A stretch of 64,000 bases of DNA from Tubiluchus corallicola. Lineage: Eukaryota > Priapulida > Priapulimorpha > Priapulimorphida > Tubiluchidae. Made by a program: the position numbers and the translations under genes. Under the pieces are notes generated by a model. It searched no databases. It was given only the letters and a program-made list of their open reading frames with translations, and was not told the origin of the DNA. Within the stretch, counting starts at the first letter, position 1. The number at the start of each line of letters is the position of its first letter. The stretch lies in NCBI GenBank assembly GCA_030141605.1, contig JAQGDQ010000010.1, positions 47,501 through 111,500 of the forward strand. Direction: 5' to 3'. This document shows, one piece after another, positions 26,701-48,849 of the stretch.

Positions 26701-28239
26701 TTTTTGGTTGACAGAAGTTGGAAGACCATGGCATACTTACATCTTTTACAGGATGACAAAAATCAGTAATTTATGTCACATGCCATAAGCAATTAAACTG
26801 TTATTAACAGACAAAACAATAACTTACCAGTTCGTCCCAAAATTAAGCCATCTTTCATTTCAAAGAGTTGATAATCACATTATTGTAATATATTAAGCTG
26901 TAATCTGAAACATAAAAAAACTTTCTTGACACAATATTGCAGAATTAACGAGATACATAAACAGCGAAAATGCTGCACACTGCCAAAAATAAAAAACTGG
27001 ATATAGAAATTGCAATAAACATTGAAAATGTCGTACATTGAAAAATAAAAAACTCACTGTGACATAAAAAGGCTTACAGTTGCTCTTCGAATCACATACA
27101 ACCAATTTCAAGAAATCGTGTATAATAAATTGACAATTTGAACAATTCAATTGTGTTATAAAAAATTTTATCTTGGATTCCACTGATTCAAGAATGCCAT
27201 CAATGTCTATAAAAATTACAATGAAACAGTAGCCAAAGTAGTTAGAAAGCACTTGATAAATTCCTGTCAGTAATGAAATCTATGCCAATAATTTAACAAA
27301 TAATAACAACCACTGCAACTACTATGACAAACAACCGCTAGTTCATCCGATATCTTAACACAGTAGAAATTCTAGCTGAAAGTTCTAGGCTTAGCCTAGC
27401 AGTCATGTAATATGATCTGCTACAAGGCTGACCGTACAAGATTTGTCCAGAAGCCATATTTGTGAATCCCAAAATGCTGCTAGTAGCTCAACAGCTGGCT
27501 GGGTTCAAAAAAAAGTGGCACCGAATAGCAGCCAAGAAAAAATACATAGGAACATGGTAGTGAAAACCATATTCACATGCTGCCCATAATGACGCAATGA
27601 AAAAATGGTAGACATTTGACTAAAAATAATGTCATTCAAAGCAACAAAATGCAATTATTGCCATACTGACTGATAGTACAAATTCCAGACAAAAAGACAG
27701 TATAATGAAATTAAGCAGAAAGGGAAGAAGAGAAAAGAAACACAGAACAGAAAGGGGAAGGAAAGAGAGGAAGAAAAAGGGACAAAAGAAGAGAGAAGGG
27801 AGAAAGGTAGAGAATATTAGAGAAAGTGAGACAGAAAAAGAGGTGGAAAGGGGGGGAAAACGAGAGATGACGATGATGAAGATAAATCTTATTAAAAAAC
27901 CTCTATTTGCTGGCACAACAACATAAGGACAAGTAAGAATTTATTTTACAATCTAAATCACAAATATTTGCAAAGAGCCAATTGACTTTAAAATTTTGCA
28001 ACAAATATTATGAAACTCCAAAAGTTTTCTGTAAGATGAAGTCATCATTAAGTACATTAACAAATGGTTTAAAAGTGTTGTTTTTTAATTAAGACAGCAA
28101 TGTTAAGTTGAGTTAATGTTATTCTTAAAAGACGTACACTTTTGCAAATGTAAGTAAGGCAGTCAACAAGTAAATGCTCACAAATATGGAAGAGGCATAA
28201 AACAAGAATTATCAAGCATGAGTCCTAAACAGAGTAGAA
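23760..28239. other. Gene-poor intergenic stretch
   Basis: No supported exon or element. A purine-rich segment (about 27705-27870) creates Lys/Glu/Arg-rich open frames that look like low-complexity artefacts. Confidence 0.55.

Positions 28240-28334
<95 letters not shown>
28240..28334. repeat. (GA)n microsatellite
   Basis: About 95 bp of nearly perfect GA repeat with one GG interruption near 28255. Ser/Leu and Arg/Glu frames over it are artefacts. Confidence 0.97.
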
Positions 28335-28338
<4 letters not shown>

Positions 28339-31300
28339 TAGATGTGCATGCACGTCAAACTGTATATACATGGACGCCTAATTATCTCAGTGGTAAATAC
28401 AAGAAACACTTGTAAGTGACTCGATAAAACTCCGTGCTCAACAAATTTCACAGGTGCTACAATACTAATACCATTGTTACTTAACTAGTTATGATAGCAG
28501 TATCAAAAATTTTGTTGGTAATTGGAATATTATAATTTGCGGTAGAACAGTGCCTTTTTCTGAAAAAACCAATAACACTAATCATATTTAGAATGTCTAA
28601 ATAGCGGTCTAAAACTAACATAAAACTAAATTAAATTTCATTAATTTTCTGTACGTTGAATATGCTTTTTTGATAATTAAACAGATTGATACTTGAATAA
28701 CTTCTTTGGATATTACGGACACAGAGCCTTACAATTCGCTTACGGAATGTACCTATGAGCTTAGAATAAATTTTTAGGAAACATTCTGAATAAGTAGTTA
28801 ATTTAGAAGCCTGCCCTAGTATGAACAAATCCAAAATTTATCAACGTATAATATTATTCATCAACAAAAAACTGTTTTACCAAAACATATTTAACAATAC
28901 CATGCAATACATTACCATTATTAATGTACTGTAAGCTATCTAACATATTTAACAATACCTAGCAATACAGTACTATCATTAATGTACTATAAGGTACTTT
29001 GACGATATGCATATGACATATATTGTTCAACATTTTACAAAGAGAGTTCCTCAGAACTGAATTCATATTTTCGATATCCATCATGTGTTTCACCCTATAA
29101 AGGCATTCATCAGTACAAAAATACAAGAAGCTGTAAATTTACTAAAACAGAACTGAAAAAAATACCATAGTTGTTGCCAAAAGAAATGCCTTAAAGGTTA
29201 CAAAATGGCAGTAATTTACTCAACCAAAGGAGAATAGCATCATATTTTTTAGTTTTTGCCCATTAAGTTTTAATTCAACATTATTTAATACCAACAAGAA
29301 AAAAAGAAGAGCATTCACTCTAACCAATCCTTTCATAGGGGGACATCATCTACTCTTCAGAAGAGTGCCTAGTAATAAAAATGGCTTTCAGCAGTTTCAA
29401 ATAAATAAAGAAGGCAGACTACTAGACTTTAGCCAAAATAGATACATCACAGTCTGCAATAGCTCAAACTTGTCTATGCATCTTCATACCATTGCACTTG
29501 TGCTCTGCAGTCCTTCTTTTTAGATATTGGACAGAAATCCAACATAGAACGGGCAGGCAGAACGTGCTTAACACAGAAATTTGTAAACAATATAGCAGTT
29601 CACATCGTGCTGTTCTCCTGGCTTTAGCCTGGAAGACACTGATGTCATTGGTATGGTATGGACAACAGTGTAACTCAGAAACAAGTTGTTAAATTTTTCT
29701 GTGAGATATTCACTATACGGTGCTCAGCTTTAGCTCTTAAGCTAATTAACATTGCTGATATTCTTCTTTGCACTGGGTAAAATTTACAGCAATTTGGTGA
29801 GTTTTATACCTTTCTCTTTGATAAACACTTTTTTCAATTCTCTTTTACAGAATAGTGTTTAGTAATTATGTAGCCTCTGAAAGCAACCCTATTAAAACAT
29901 GTGTGAAACATCAAAAACTAAGAAGTCAATGATATTGCACTAGTTGTAATAATAGAACTTTTTAGAAACAAGCTGTTTTTAGTGGTTATATCCCCTCCTA
30001 CACCTCTTCACATGCTTACTGTAATCTATTTCAACATTTTTATATTTTTGAAGTTCACTTTGCTTTTTCTGCTTTGACGAATCAGTTACTACAAGAAAAT
30101 AAATACCTTCATCGAACTACTCCATATTACACCATTTTCTAGGTTATTTTTGGGTGCTCGTTTGCTAAGTAATCCTACAAACAGATTGGCTTCACCGTGA
30201 TGTCGGTCTTGTTCTGGCTGTTATTCATGCAATAAGTTTTAGCCATTTTTAATATTGCGACGTCACAATAGATAAACTTCTTATTATAAATATTTTACAA
30301 TAAAACAGATTCTATGACAATGCTAAATGGCATTCTAAGTAACATATTCATGGAACAGGTTCCAGCAGCAACAATAAATGACGTATGAAGGCAGATGGGT
30401 AGAAAAAAGTTATTACGAGGTGGGTAGTAGCCAAATAAAGGTAATTTAGGTAAACATGGCAATTTAAATTTTTACCATAAAAATACTCAAAGTGTTGCAC
30501 AAGCAGTTGCTGTTGCCTTTTTGTGATTCTTATCAATGATTCAATGCAGTTTATTTAATAGCTTAGCTAAATTGCTTACCGATGATGCCAATGTATACTC
30601 AAGCAGTAATGTCCTTCTTGCATCAACAAAATGATCTTGACAAATTTTGCACCTGGACAAGTGATTGGAACAAACGTTTCATCCACAAAAGTAACGAAAT
30701 TTTCGTTTCCGTTTAGCGGTAATTGCACTTTTAGTTAAGTTTCAGCTTTGGCGAAATTGATTTAATTTCGTAGCCAAAATTTCGGATAGTTTTCTGTAAC
30801 ATTTTGCCAAGATTTTGCTAGTAATTATCCAATTTACCTTTTCTTTTCTCCTAGATGTCAAAAACTGCTGAAAAACCTTGCTAAATTAGTTCAAATAAAG
30901 CGAAAATTTCGTTTACGTAACAGTTTGTGATGTGCTTTTCCCGCCAATGCGGCGTATCTTCAGAGCTGATGACTGTGCAGTTTTAGAGTCCCCAAGCCCA
31001 ATCAACCAAAACATTAAACCACATTTGAATTTAGTTGATCAAAATCACATTTAGCTTTATAATTTAAGTAATATAGGAAACAAAATATCTCCAAAATTAA
31101 AATTGTTTATTTTTAATGATTTTTAAACATTAATCATTAAGGATACTTAAATCCAAAAACATTATAACACATTTTCTAAGGTAGGCCACTCCACCAAACT
31201 TGAGATTCTATACTATAAAAGTTCCATGTCCTTTTTGTATTAGAATTTTTTATTGGTAATTTTGTATCACAGCAAATGAAAGCAAACAAATAAAAAACAA

Positions 31301-31700
31301 AATTTTTTACTTATTCTAGAATTTTCTTTTTTCGGTTTTAATAGTACTTGGTTTCGCAAAAATGTTTCGGTTTGGTTCATTTTGGTATCAGTTTCCTATG
31401 TTTCATAAATTTCATTTTCGGTTTGTAAACTGAGTTTTGGCAACATCCTTGGTTTTGAAACAAACTTGGCTATCAATGTTTTTTACCACTCTTGATCTCA
31501 GGATTGCACACAGTTAAGTAACACACATTTTTAATGCTCATGGCAAATTCAGTTTGTGATTTGGAAGTCACGACTGATGATCCCTTAATGTTCAAAGAAC
31601 ATGCACTCCTGAATAAAGCAAATGTTCAGTGTTTTAGCAGTTAAATGCTGCTCATATATCTGCCTCAACAAAGAAACAATTTAGTTAAACTCTTCTGTGT
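28335..31700. other. Gene-poor intergenic stretch
   Basis: No supported gene. It holds a two-copy 58-bp tandem repeat (28884-28999). A region about 30670-31440 is rich in CGAAATTTTCG-like words, which may derive from an old DNA transposon. Confidence 0.5.
28884..28999. repeat. Tandem duplication, 2 x 58 bp
   Basis: 28884-28941 and 28942-28999 both begin AACATATTTAACAATACC and share ATTAATGTACT; they are almost 90% identical. No coding potential. Confidence 0.85.
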
Positions 31701-31724
31701 ATTAATCCATCCAATTCTTGGTCG

Positions 31725-31860
31725 TGCAATTTTGTTTCCTTATCACATTGGTCTAAAGCAATGGATAGAAGCCATTCAGTATAGAGCCACAAGACTCATT
31801 CCTGAATTATAGCGTCTTTGTGGCACTATTCTCTTTATCAAGTCTTTTATTGTGAATTTT
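31725..31860 (+). mobile_element. Decayed non-LTR reverse transcriptase fragment
   Basis: In one frame this reads LKQWIEAIQYRATRLIPEL, stop, RLCGT. This matches the conserved segment just after the fingers-palm of non-LTR reverse transcriptases (a Q-x-RATRLIPEL-type motif). Stops on both sides show a dead relic. Its ends are not defined. Confidence 0.5.
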
Positions 31861-32802
31861 TAAGCACATATGGACCGATGAACAGACTTCCTGCCTATGC
31901 ATTTTATTCTGTTCTACAACTACAAGTACAGGTATCACCAACAACAGTTATACTTACAGACCTGTTAATGGCTTGCGCTGCCTAAACTTCAGAGGCCAAA
32001 TATCAAAATATCAAGTTTAAACAACTTTAACTGAAAATTTGAGAAACAAGTCAAGTACTCAATCATTTTGAAACTTTCCGTGATAGAAACATCAGTCACG
32101 GAACGTACTAAATTCTTAAAAGATTATATGAAAATTCCAATTTTTTCAGAAATTTACCTAACATAATTTCACAACAAAAAGTTTCACTTTCGAGCCTGCT
32201 TCGATCCTGCAATGTTCGAAATCTTCGAAATGCTGTACAACTTTTCCACTAAAACATGTGTTATCGACCACGGGCATATCAATTTTGACACCAAAATCAA
32301 TCAATATGTATCATAATATTTTAATGCATGGAACAGATGCAAAAAGTGTAATTCGCACACATGCAATAATTAGAAATGTTCAAAATCAAATCGAACCAAA
32401 GTAAGTTTATTTTTCTCTAAAATATTTCACGAACGTATACATAATATATAAAAATATACAAACATAATTAGAGTAATGAACGTGTTAATAAAGTATTGAT
32501 AATTTGGCAATAAAATTGGTTAATTTGGGCACTGGTTGACATGGCAGATTAAACAATGATAAAAATTGTCTGTTAAGTAATTGTAGACAATTATAATCTG
32601 AATACATAATTTTCATCAGTAAAATCTCCATTCTGTAAAACTTGATAAGTTCTTTTGTATATGTTATCAAGTTATTTCCATCAAAATTAAATATATAAGT
32701 AAAGCATATTTTAAAAAAAGGAGTCAAAGTGAACAAAATTAACGTTGTTTTGAAAAGACCTAGAGTATGACTTTTAGCAAAACTAAAAACACAATTTCAT
32801 AC

Positions 32803-33710
<908 letters not shown>

Positions 33711-33724
33711 GAGCGTGAATTGTG

Positions 33725-36700
33725 AGCGTTCAAGAACTAAGTATAACAAAAACAAATGAAAGGCCGTTGTATCCAAACGCTGCTTTACGAATGCGTTTAG
33801 ACCATCATCAGTAACTTCGTCACAACGTTAATTTGCGAGTAGAATATCAGTTAATACAAAAGATTAATCAAGACGTTTTTGCTGAGTGCAAGTGATAATT
33901 AATGAGAGGAAAGCGGGCAACTTTGGTAGACCTACATTTCAAACTTAATGTATTGATTAACTGGCCAAGTAAAAATATTAATGATTATGATTAACTTAAA
34001 ACAAAGTGAATTACTTTGGTAGTCGTATTGTGGATTTCACTCCTCGCTACTGAATTAAGCAACTGGTAACATATAAGTAATTCGATCAACACCTACAAAG
34101 TCCTACATTGCTTGAAAAAATTAACTCAAGTCTCGCATATGCATAAAAAAGCTGGTTGTCAACTTTCATATACAGATCTGTACACTGTACAGTATAAAGA
34201 TTAGGAAACAAAATAATTAATATAGATCTTTAGCAATGTAAAGCTATAAGACATTTTCAGGACGAACTATATTATTTAGGCATACGGCGTTTAGAGACAA
34301 ATTAATTTCTAACGCAGCCGGTCTTTTATATTGTATAATGAGGTAGGCAGTTTAAAAGAAATTAATCAAAACTGGCATTGGCATTGTTTTTCAACATTCC
34401 AAAAGAAAAGTATTTAAGATAATTTAGCAATAACAACAATAATAAATATGCACTCATTCAACCACATGCCTTCTGGAAGTAAATAATTAAACTTAAGACT
34501 AGAGAAAAAGTTATCATTGCTTTGTCAAATAACATCACCAAAATAAAAAAATACCTTATTATTGTATTTTATGGCTAGCATAAAAGCTACAGGCTTATAA
34601 AAATGTTTTTATAAATGTTCTTAAATATAAAATAAATATAAATCAAACGACGAGAATCATTTTTTTATGTAAAAAGGCAGCAAAATACCGAACGATAACT
34701 ACAGAATAACTAACGGTAACTTAGCTATATCAAATTTTATTCTGTTTACATAAATTATTCTATCCTCATTGCACTGAAAAGTAATATAGTACTGTAAGGT
34801 GACATTCAAAATATGCGTTTGCCTACAGTTACCAAATCGTTTAAAATGGTATGTAGACCTGATATGAGCAGTAAACGTGAATGACAGACGAAAAACAGTA
34901 ACAGTAGGTCGAGCTACCCTCTAACTCGTTCGCTCCAGCATTGAATATTTTAGCGACATTTACATAACTTGAAGTAAACTGACCGCAAATTCTTTTAAAT
35001 AAACTAGAACACTATCTTTTTTGTCGGTAGAAATATTCTTTAAGAAACACCAGTATTTTGCTATTTTCCCAAATCAAATTAAAACATATATCAACACAAC
35101 CGTAGTGAAGAAACAATTTTTTTTACCAAATGTTACCAAAGTTTGAGGGCCTCCCAAGCTTGAGAAGCCCTATGCTGTACCTATACTAACCTATAGGATA
35201 ATCCGACCCTTGGTATAAAGGTATATTTCTATAATTCTAATAATAATAAGACAGAAATATAACTGATTTCGTCTGAGTAGACTGTACTGAACTCAACTAA
35301 CTCATCTGAAAATGTTCAACATACAACTTGATTCTTGAGTTCTTTATCTAAATTTGTTTTATCTAAACACAAATTCAAACTAAGTTTAATTAATCTGAGC
35401 TTAGTTCACTTCAATTCAAACTCATTTCATGACAAAAATCTAAACCGAATGAAGATGTGTACAGAGATGCTAGTTACTGATAAAAACAATGAATGAATGA
35501 ATAAATTTAAAAAAAATCTGCATTTTCTGACAGTCTGCCCGATAATAGCGATAAAATAAAACTGCCTGCCCAGAGAAATAGCAATGAAATTAGTAATGGC
35601 TTTCTGTAAAGAGCTACAATTAAATGAGCTCTGTCGTACTGGCTATCTAAGCGACAGAAGTCCTAATGTATTGAGACTTATCCTATTCCATTAGTTGCTA
35701 GTTTCTTGTACAGGAATAATGTTGACGCTAACAATGATTAACGAGAATTCGGGAAGCGTTATTGTAACTCGTATTCCATTTGTTGCCACGAGTGCTAAGC
35801 GTACATTATTATAGCATTATTATTCTCGTGTAAAAATGATTGGTGTGAACTCCATGGCAGATCGGTTAAATGAGAGAACATTCATGAGTGTAATTACGTC
35901 TTTGCTGTAATGCATAGCTTACATGAATAATAGGCCTTTTTAAATAGGCGTGACCTTTGTGAACAAATTGGCACTGTTTTGTCTTCGTTTAAATAAATTC
36001 AGATGAAAGCAGTACTACTTTTAAAGAAGAGCACAGATGTAGATACGTATCACGCATGCCCAGAAGTCAACGTTTCTTGGCTGTTTGTTACGTTACAGAA
36101 TTCTAGAAAATACTAAACGAATTTAGAGGTAATGTATGTTTAACTTAAGGCTATTTTGTTGCTCTCTATTTCTGTTCATAGTTAACTGCTCCGTTAGTTT
36201 AATTTTTATCACTATGTGTCGCGCATATTTATGATAATGTTAAAATATTAGTGTACTTGAAACGAGTTGAACTATCGTAAAGAATGATGATTATTAAAAC
36301 TATAAGAAAGCTGTAGACTGTTCTATATTCCGCAGAAAGAAAGTAAAGATTTTTGTATTGTTAGCGAGAAATAACGCGTCCTGCGGTCAATTCTGTAATT
36401 TGCTGAACCCGCACTATCAAAAAGGTGACTGAAGACAATTTTTTGTATTGGCGTTAACAGTTATTAAATTAGGCATTTCGATTAATTAAGCTGTCTGTAT
36501 ACATTTATTATTTACTTTTGCCATCACCTCGGATGAAGTAAACCACGCGAACACAATTTTTGACTTTATGCCACATATTGAACAGCATCAAAGTTTCTTA
36601 TTTATATACAATTTTACCAATAATTTTATCGGTGCAACCCCACAGCTCATTTCCAGTAATTATTAACTAACAACAATTAGGCAAATAGTTACGGGGATGT

Positions 36701-37085
36701 GTTTTCTTTATTAATGGAACAGAATAACTCCGAGCATATGATACACGTTCGTTCCATCCTATTTGCACGCAATGTCACTAGAGAATTTGCTTGCACAAAC
36801 TCGTCATTAACCGAGCTATCAAGTTTCAAGCCTGGTTTTCCAGACAAACGGGTGTAGGAAGCCAGGTAACGTTCTGGTGTTTTTATGTGAGTGGTGTCTG
36901 CAATGTCGTCAAAAGAGATTAATGATTACCACTTTCCAACTGTGTTTATAATTTGAATAAAATCAGCGTCAGCAAAAGCGAGCCGATTATAAGTAAACGA
37001 GTAAAATTTTATTTTGGATTAAAACTTTTTATTTATTTACTTGCTTGTTTGCTTACTTATTTATACTTGTTTCGTGTTCCTCGTT
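33725..37085. other. Gene-poor intergenic stretch upstream of the channel gene
   Basis: No supported exon. AT-rich, with occasional short (AATG)n runs such as near 35490. Confidence 0.55.
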
Positions 37086-37086
37086 C

Positions 37087-37246
37087 CTTACTTACCTACC
37101 TGCCTGCCTGCCTGCCTGCCTCTCTACCTGCCTACCTACCTACCTACCTACCTACCTACCTACCTACCTACCAACCTACTTACTTTACTTACTTACCTAC
37201 CTATCTACCTACCTACTTACCTACATACATACATACATACCACCTA

Positions 37247-37277
<31 letters not shown>

Positions 37278-37322
37278 ATCTGCCTGCTTGTTTGCTCGCT
37301 CGCTCGCTTGTTTGCTTACTTA
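37087..37322. repeat. (TACC)n / (TGCC)n tetranucleotide array
   Basis: Blocks of CTTA, CCTG, CCTA, ACAT and GCTC tetranucleotides run for about 235 bp. All three frames are open and give Leu-Pro-Thr-Tyr-rich translations that are artefacts. Confidence 0.95.
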
Positions 37323-38148
37323 GATGCAATCCAGTCTGCTCACATTGGTCTTGTTCACTGTTATAAACATATTAGGATGGTATTAATTATTAATTAATCT
37401 CTCTAAAATCCTGGTGTGTAGTGGGAGAGTAATGCGGGGTAACGGAGGTACCACATCTTTTAGATCTATGACGCAGTGTTAAAGGTGACCATTAGTTGTA
37501 AGACCTTAACCCACCTATATTTTTACCGCTCCACCTTTGCTAAAATCTACCAAGTACAATTTTACCTCGAATATCAACCGTCGTTAAATTGCTATTGCGT
37601 GTAGATGCAAAGTTTAAATAATTCATGACTAAAAATGCAATTTATTTGACAGAGCACCGGGAAAATGTTTGATCAGGTTTTTGCAAATTAAACACAAACT
37701 GGTCAACCTTGTTGATACAATAACTGTTATTTATTGTTGCAGCTGCCCGCTGGGATTGTGATTAATCAAATCGTCCTTGCAACTAAGGCAACAAAAATAA
37801 ATACCAGGAAGCGTCAACAGGCCTTCCTAATTAACTGCTCGTTACAAAACAACTACATGGCATTGAGTGAAAGGCTTCATTATTACACGACATTCGTGAA
37901 GCCACGTGAGTTTGAACGTATGAGGAAAAGTGGTTTACAAGACGCATATTAAAACTTCGTAATCTCGATTACAATTGGCAGAATTATTTATCGGATTACA
38001 TTTCAAGACAACGATAAGTAGAAGATGAGCACAGACATGGCTAATGTGGCAGTTGTAAGAATCTGTTTTATTTTTTAACGACTCAACAACGTCAACAAGT
38101 CTTAACATAACATAATGTGGAATAGCAGTGCTACGTAGCACCGAAAAT

Positions 38149-47183
<9,035 letters not shown>

Positions 47184-47620
47184 AAGTTATGATCGCTGAA
47201 ATTGCACCATTCAAACAACTGGTTTGAATTCAAGTCAGCAGTATCAAGTGAATGTCCTGCTTTGAATATGTAACAGCGTCATCATATACAAGTCACTGTT
47301 GGTGTTAGGCTAGTTATTCTATACAGCTTATAAAGGCGCGTATCATTTGACTTGATTTAGTCCACGTAATGAAAAGGTGGAACACGAAGAAATCGTGTTG
47401 AATCCAATGTCCTGCACCATCACAGCTTGAAAGCCATGTTTTACATCTAGATGTGTGTGTGACGTTTGTATAGCAAGGTGGTACACCATAAAGGACTAAA
47501 GGAGACAGACAGCTATCACTGGTACATGTATCTACTTAGCTGCCATTTAACACTTTGCTCGTTCACCCATTTACTTTGCATACTAGTGACCCAGCTCTGC
47601 TGAATACCAATGAACGGATG
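47184..47620. other. 3'-flank of the DEG/ENaC gene
   Basis: Probable 3'-UTR and intergenic sequence. I see no clear AATAAA before the palindrome at 47626, so the transcript may run further. Confidence 0.4.
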
Positions 47621-47625
47621 TTGAA

Positions 47626-47743
47626 CATGTAATCATATAAATTACAGACATTTACATTTCTTGAATGTATTTGGAGCAATATATATATATTGCTCCAAAT
47701 ACATTCAAGAAATGTAAATGTCTGTAATTTATATGATTACATG
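47626..47743. repeat. 118-bp perfect palindrome
   Basis: The 59-bp arm 47626-47684 is exactly the reverse complement of 47685-47743, with no spacer and no mismatch. The centre is TTGGAGCAATATATATATAT followed by TGCTCCAA. Symmetry stops at 47625/47744. A short (AT)n run follows at 47745-47761. If transcribed it would fold as a long perfect hairpin. Confidence 0.97.
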
Positions 47744-48204
47744 ATTATATATATATATATATGCATTTTCTTTTTTGCGCATTTTTAATAGCTTCATATA
47801 CATGCACTTCAAAATGATTTTTGTCATTGCTAGAAATCTGTTAAAAGCCGATTTTACGAACGCTTTCATTTTGTCTGTACAAAGCGGATACAAGCAGAAG
47901 TAATGTTTATATAATCTGTAATTGAATGTGACCTTTTTTGCAAGAGAGAAATTCTTTTCTTATTAGGAGGAGAATACCGTTTTTCTTATTCTTCCCTTGG
48001 TTAGTAATACAGAACAACATTTATTTATAATTTTAATTGCAATATTATCAATTAATGATAGAATGAACCAACAAAACAATTATAGTAGTTGATTTGAACT
48101 TCTAAAGCAGTGGTTCCCAAAGTAGGGGTAAATTACCCCCCGGGGGTAATATGGTTTTTTTGGAGGGGTAACTGGCACCCCTCTGAAAATTTTTAAAACT
48201 TCGC

Positions 48205-48540
48205 TTGGAATGCATTTTACGTAGTTTTCTTCTTGAAGAGACTGCCTCCGGCAGGCAACACTGTGTCATGGGGTCCATCAAATTCCAGCAGCAGAACCTG
48301 GAAGAGTTCTGGATAGGAGAGATGGCCAGTTCACCAGTCCTTGCAGAACGGGCATTGAATATACTCACGTGTTTTTCAACAACGTATGTGTGTGAACAAG
48401 GTTTTTCGTCCATAATGAACATGAAAACAAAGAAAAGAAATAGGTTGGACGTGGAAAGTGATGCACGCGTTGCTTTGAGCCTGACGAAACCCAGGATTGA
48501 GAAACTGGCGTCCGAAAAACAGGCTCATCCGTCCGACTAA
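48205..48540 (+). pseudogene. hAT transposase C-terminal (dimerisation) fragment, ZBED5-like
   Basis: About 110 residues, including FSTTYVCEQGFSSI, NMKTKKRNRLDVE and RVALSLTKPRIEKLASEKQ. This matches the C-terminal dimerisation region of the ZBED5/FAM200-type hAT transposases (pattern TTYLCEqGFS ... KTK-RNRL ... LRvALS ... PRI). The BED finger and the catalytic core are missing, and no start codon opens the frame, so it cannot be an active transposase. Domesticated relatives exist in vertebrates, but the intact inverted repeats and target duplication around this piece show that it is simply transposon cargo. Confidence 0.85.
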
Positions 48541-48583
48541 CTGAGATTTTGTTGTTGTCACTCATTTCTTCTTGTTTTCGTTT

Positions 48584-48636
48584 GTTCGAGTAATAATTAC
48601 TCGAACGAACCTGCTCACTCAGTAATGAGCAGGTTC
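48584..48636. repeat. Two adjacent hairpins inside the hAT element
   Basis: 48584-48606 is a palindrome (11-base arms GTTCGAGTAAT / ATTACTCGAAC around one base). 48607-48617 and 48626-48636 (GAACCTGCTCA / TGAGCAGGTTC) form a second stem with an 8-base loop. They follow the transposase fragment directly. Confidence 0.85.
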
Positions 48637-48849
48637 AGTAATTGTAATTCTTGTTTTGGCAACAATACAACAACACCTGGAAATTTATTTATGTCACGAG
48701 CAAACATAAATAATTTTGTTTGCTTGTGGCATATACGTGTGTTTACTTTTTGAGTTGGAGAAGTAGTACTAGGTGGGGGGTAATGGACACGACCGGGTTT
48801 CCCGATTTGGGTAACGGTCCGAGAAAGTTTGGGAACCACTGTTCTAAAG

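Larger units (their letters stand above)
48108..48841 (+). mobile_element. hAT-superfamily DNA transposon remnant, 734 bp, with intact target duplication
   Basis: The ends are inverted repeats of 14 perfect bases, CAGTGGTTCCCAAA, and both sides carry the 8-bp target duplication TTCTAAAG (48100-48107 and 48842-48849). Eight-base duplications and CAGTG-type ends are hallmarks of hAT elements. Inside is only the C-terminal part of a transposase (48205-48540). The element is therefore an internally deleted, non-autonomous copy. Exact duplications argue for recent insertion. It lies between the 3' ends of the DEG/ENaC and KDM5 genes. Confidence 0.92.

Noticed and set aside
26893-27252. 119-residue minus-strand frame
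   Set aside because: Phe/Ile/Cys-rich composition typical of AT-rich non-coding DNA; no splice context or family match.
28212-28451. Open frames over the GA tract
   Set aside because: Dinucleotide repeat artefact; no sequence outside the repeat is protein-like.
30670-31440. Clusters of CGAAATTTTCG and TTTCGGTTT words suggesting transposon ends
   Set aside because: No matching pair of ends or target duplication could be placed.
36953-37397. Overlapping Leu/Pro/Thr/Tyr-rich frames of up to 137 residues
   Set aside because: All three frames of a tetranucleotide repeat are open; no gene is needed.
37741-37952. Open frame after a good acceptor (TTATTGTTGCAG) just upstream of the channel gene
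   Set aside because: No family match, and in-frame stops separate it from the channel start; at most a 5'-UTR exon.
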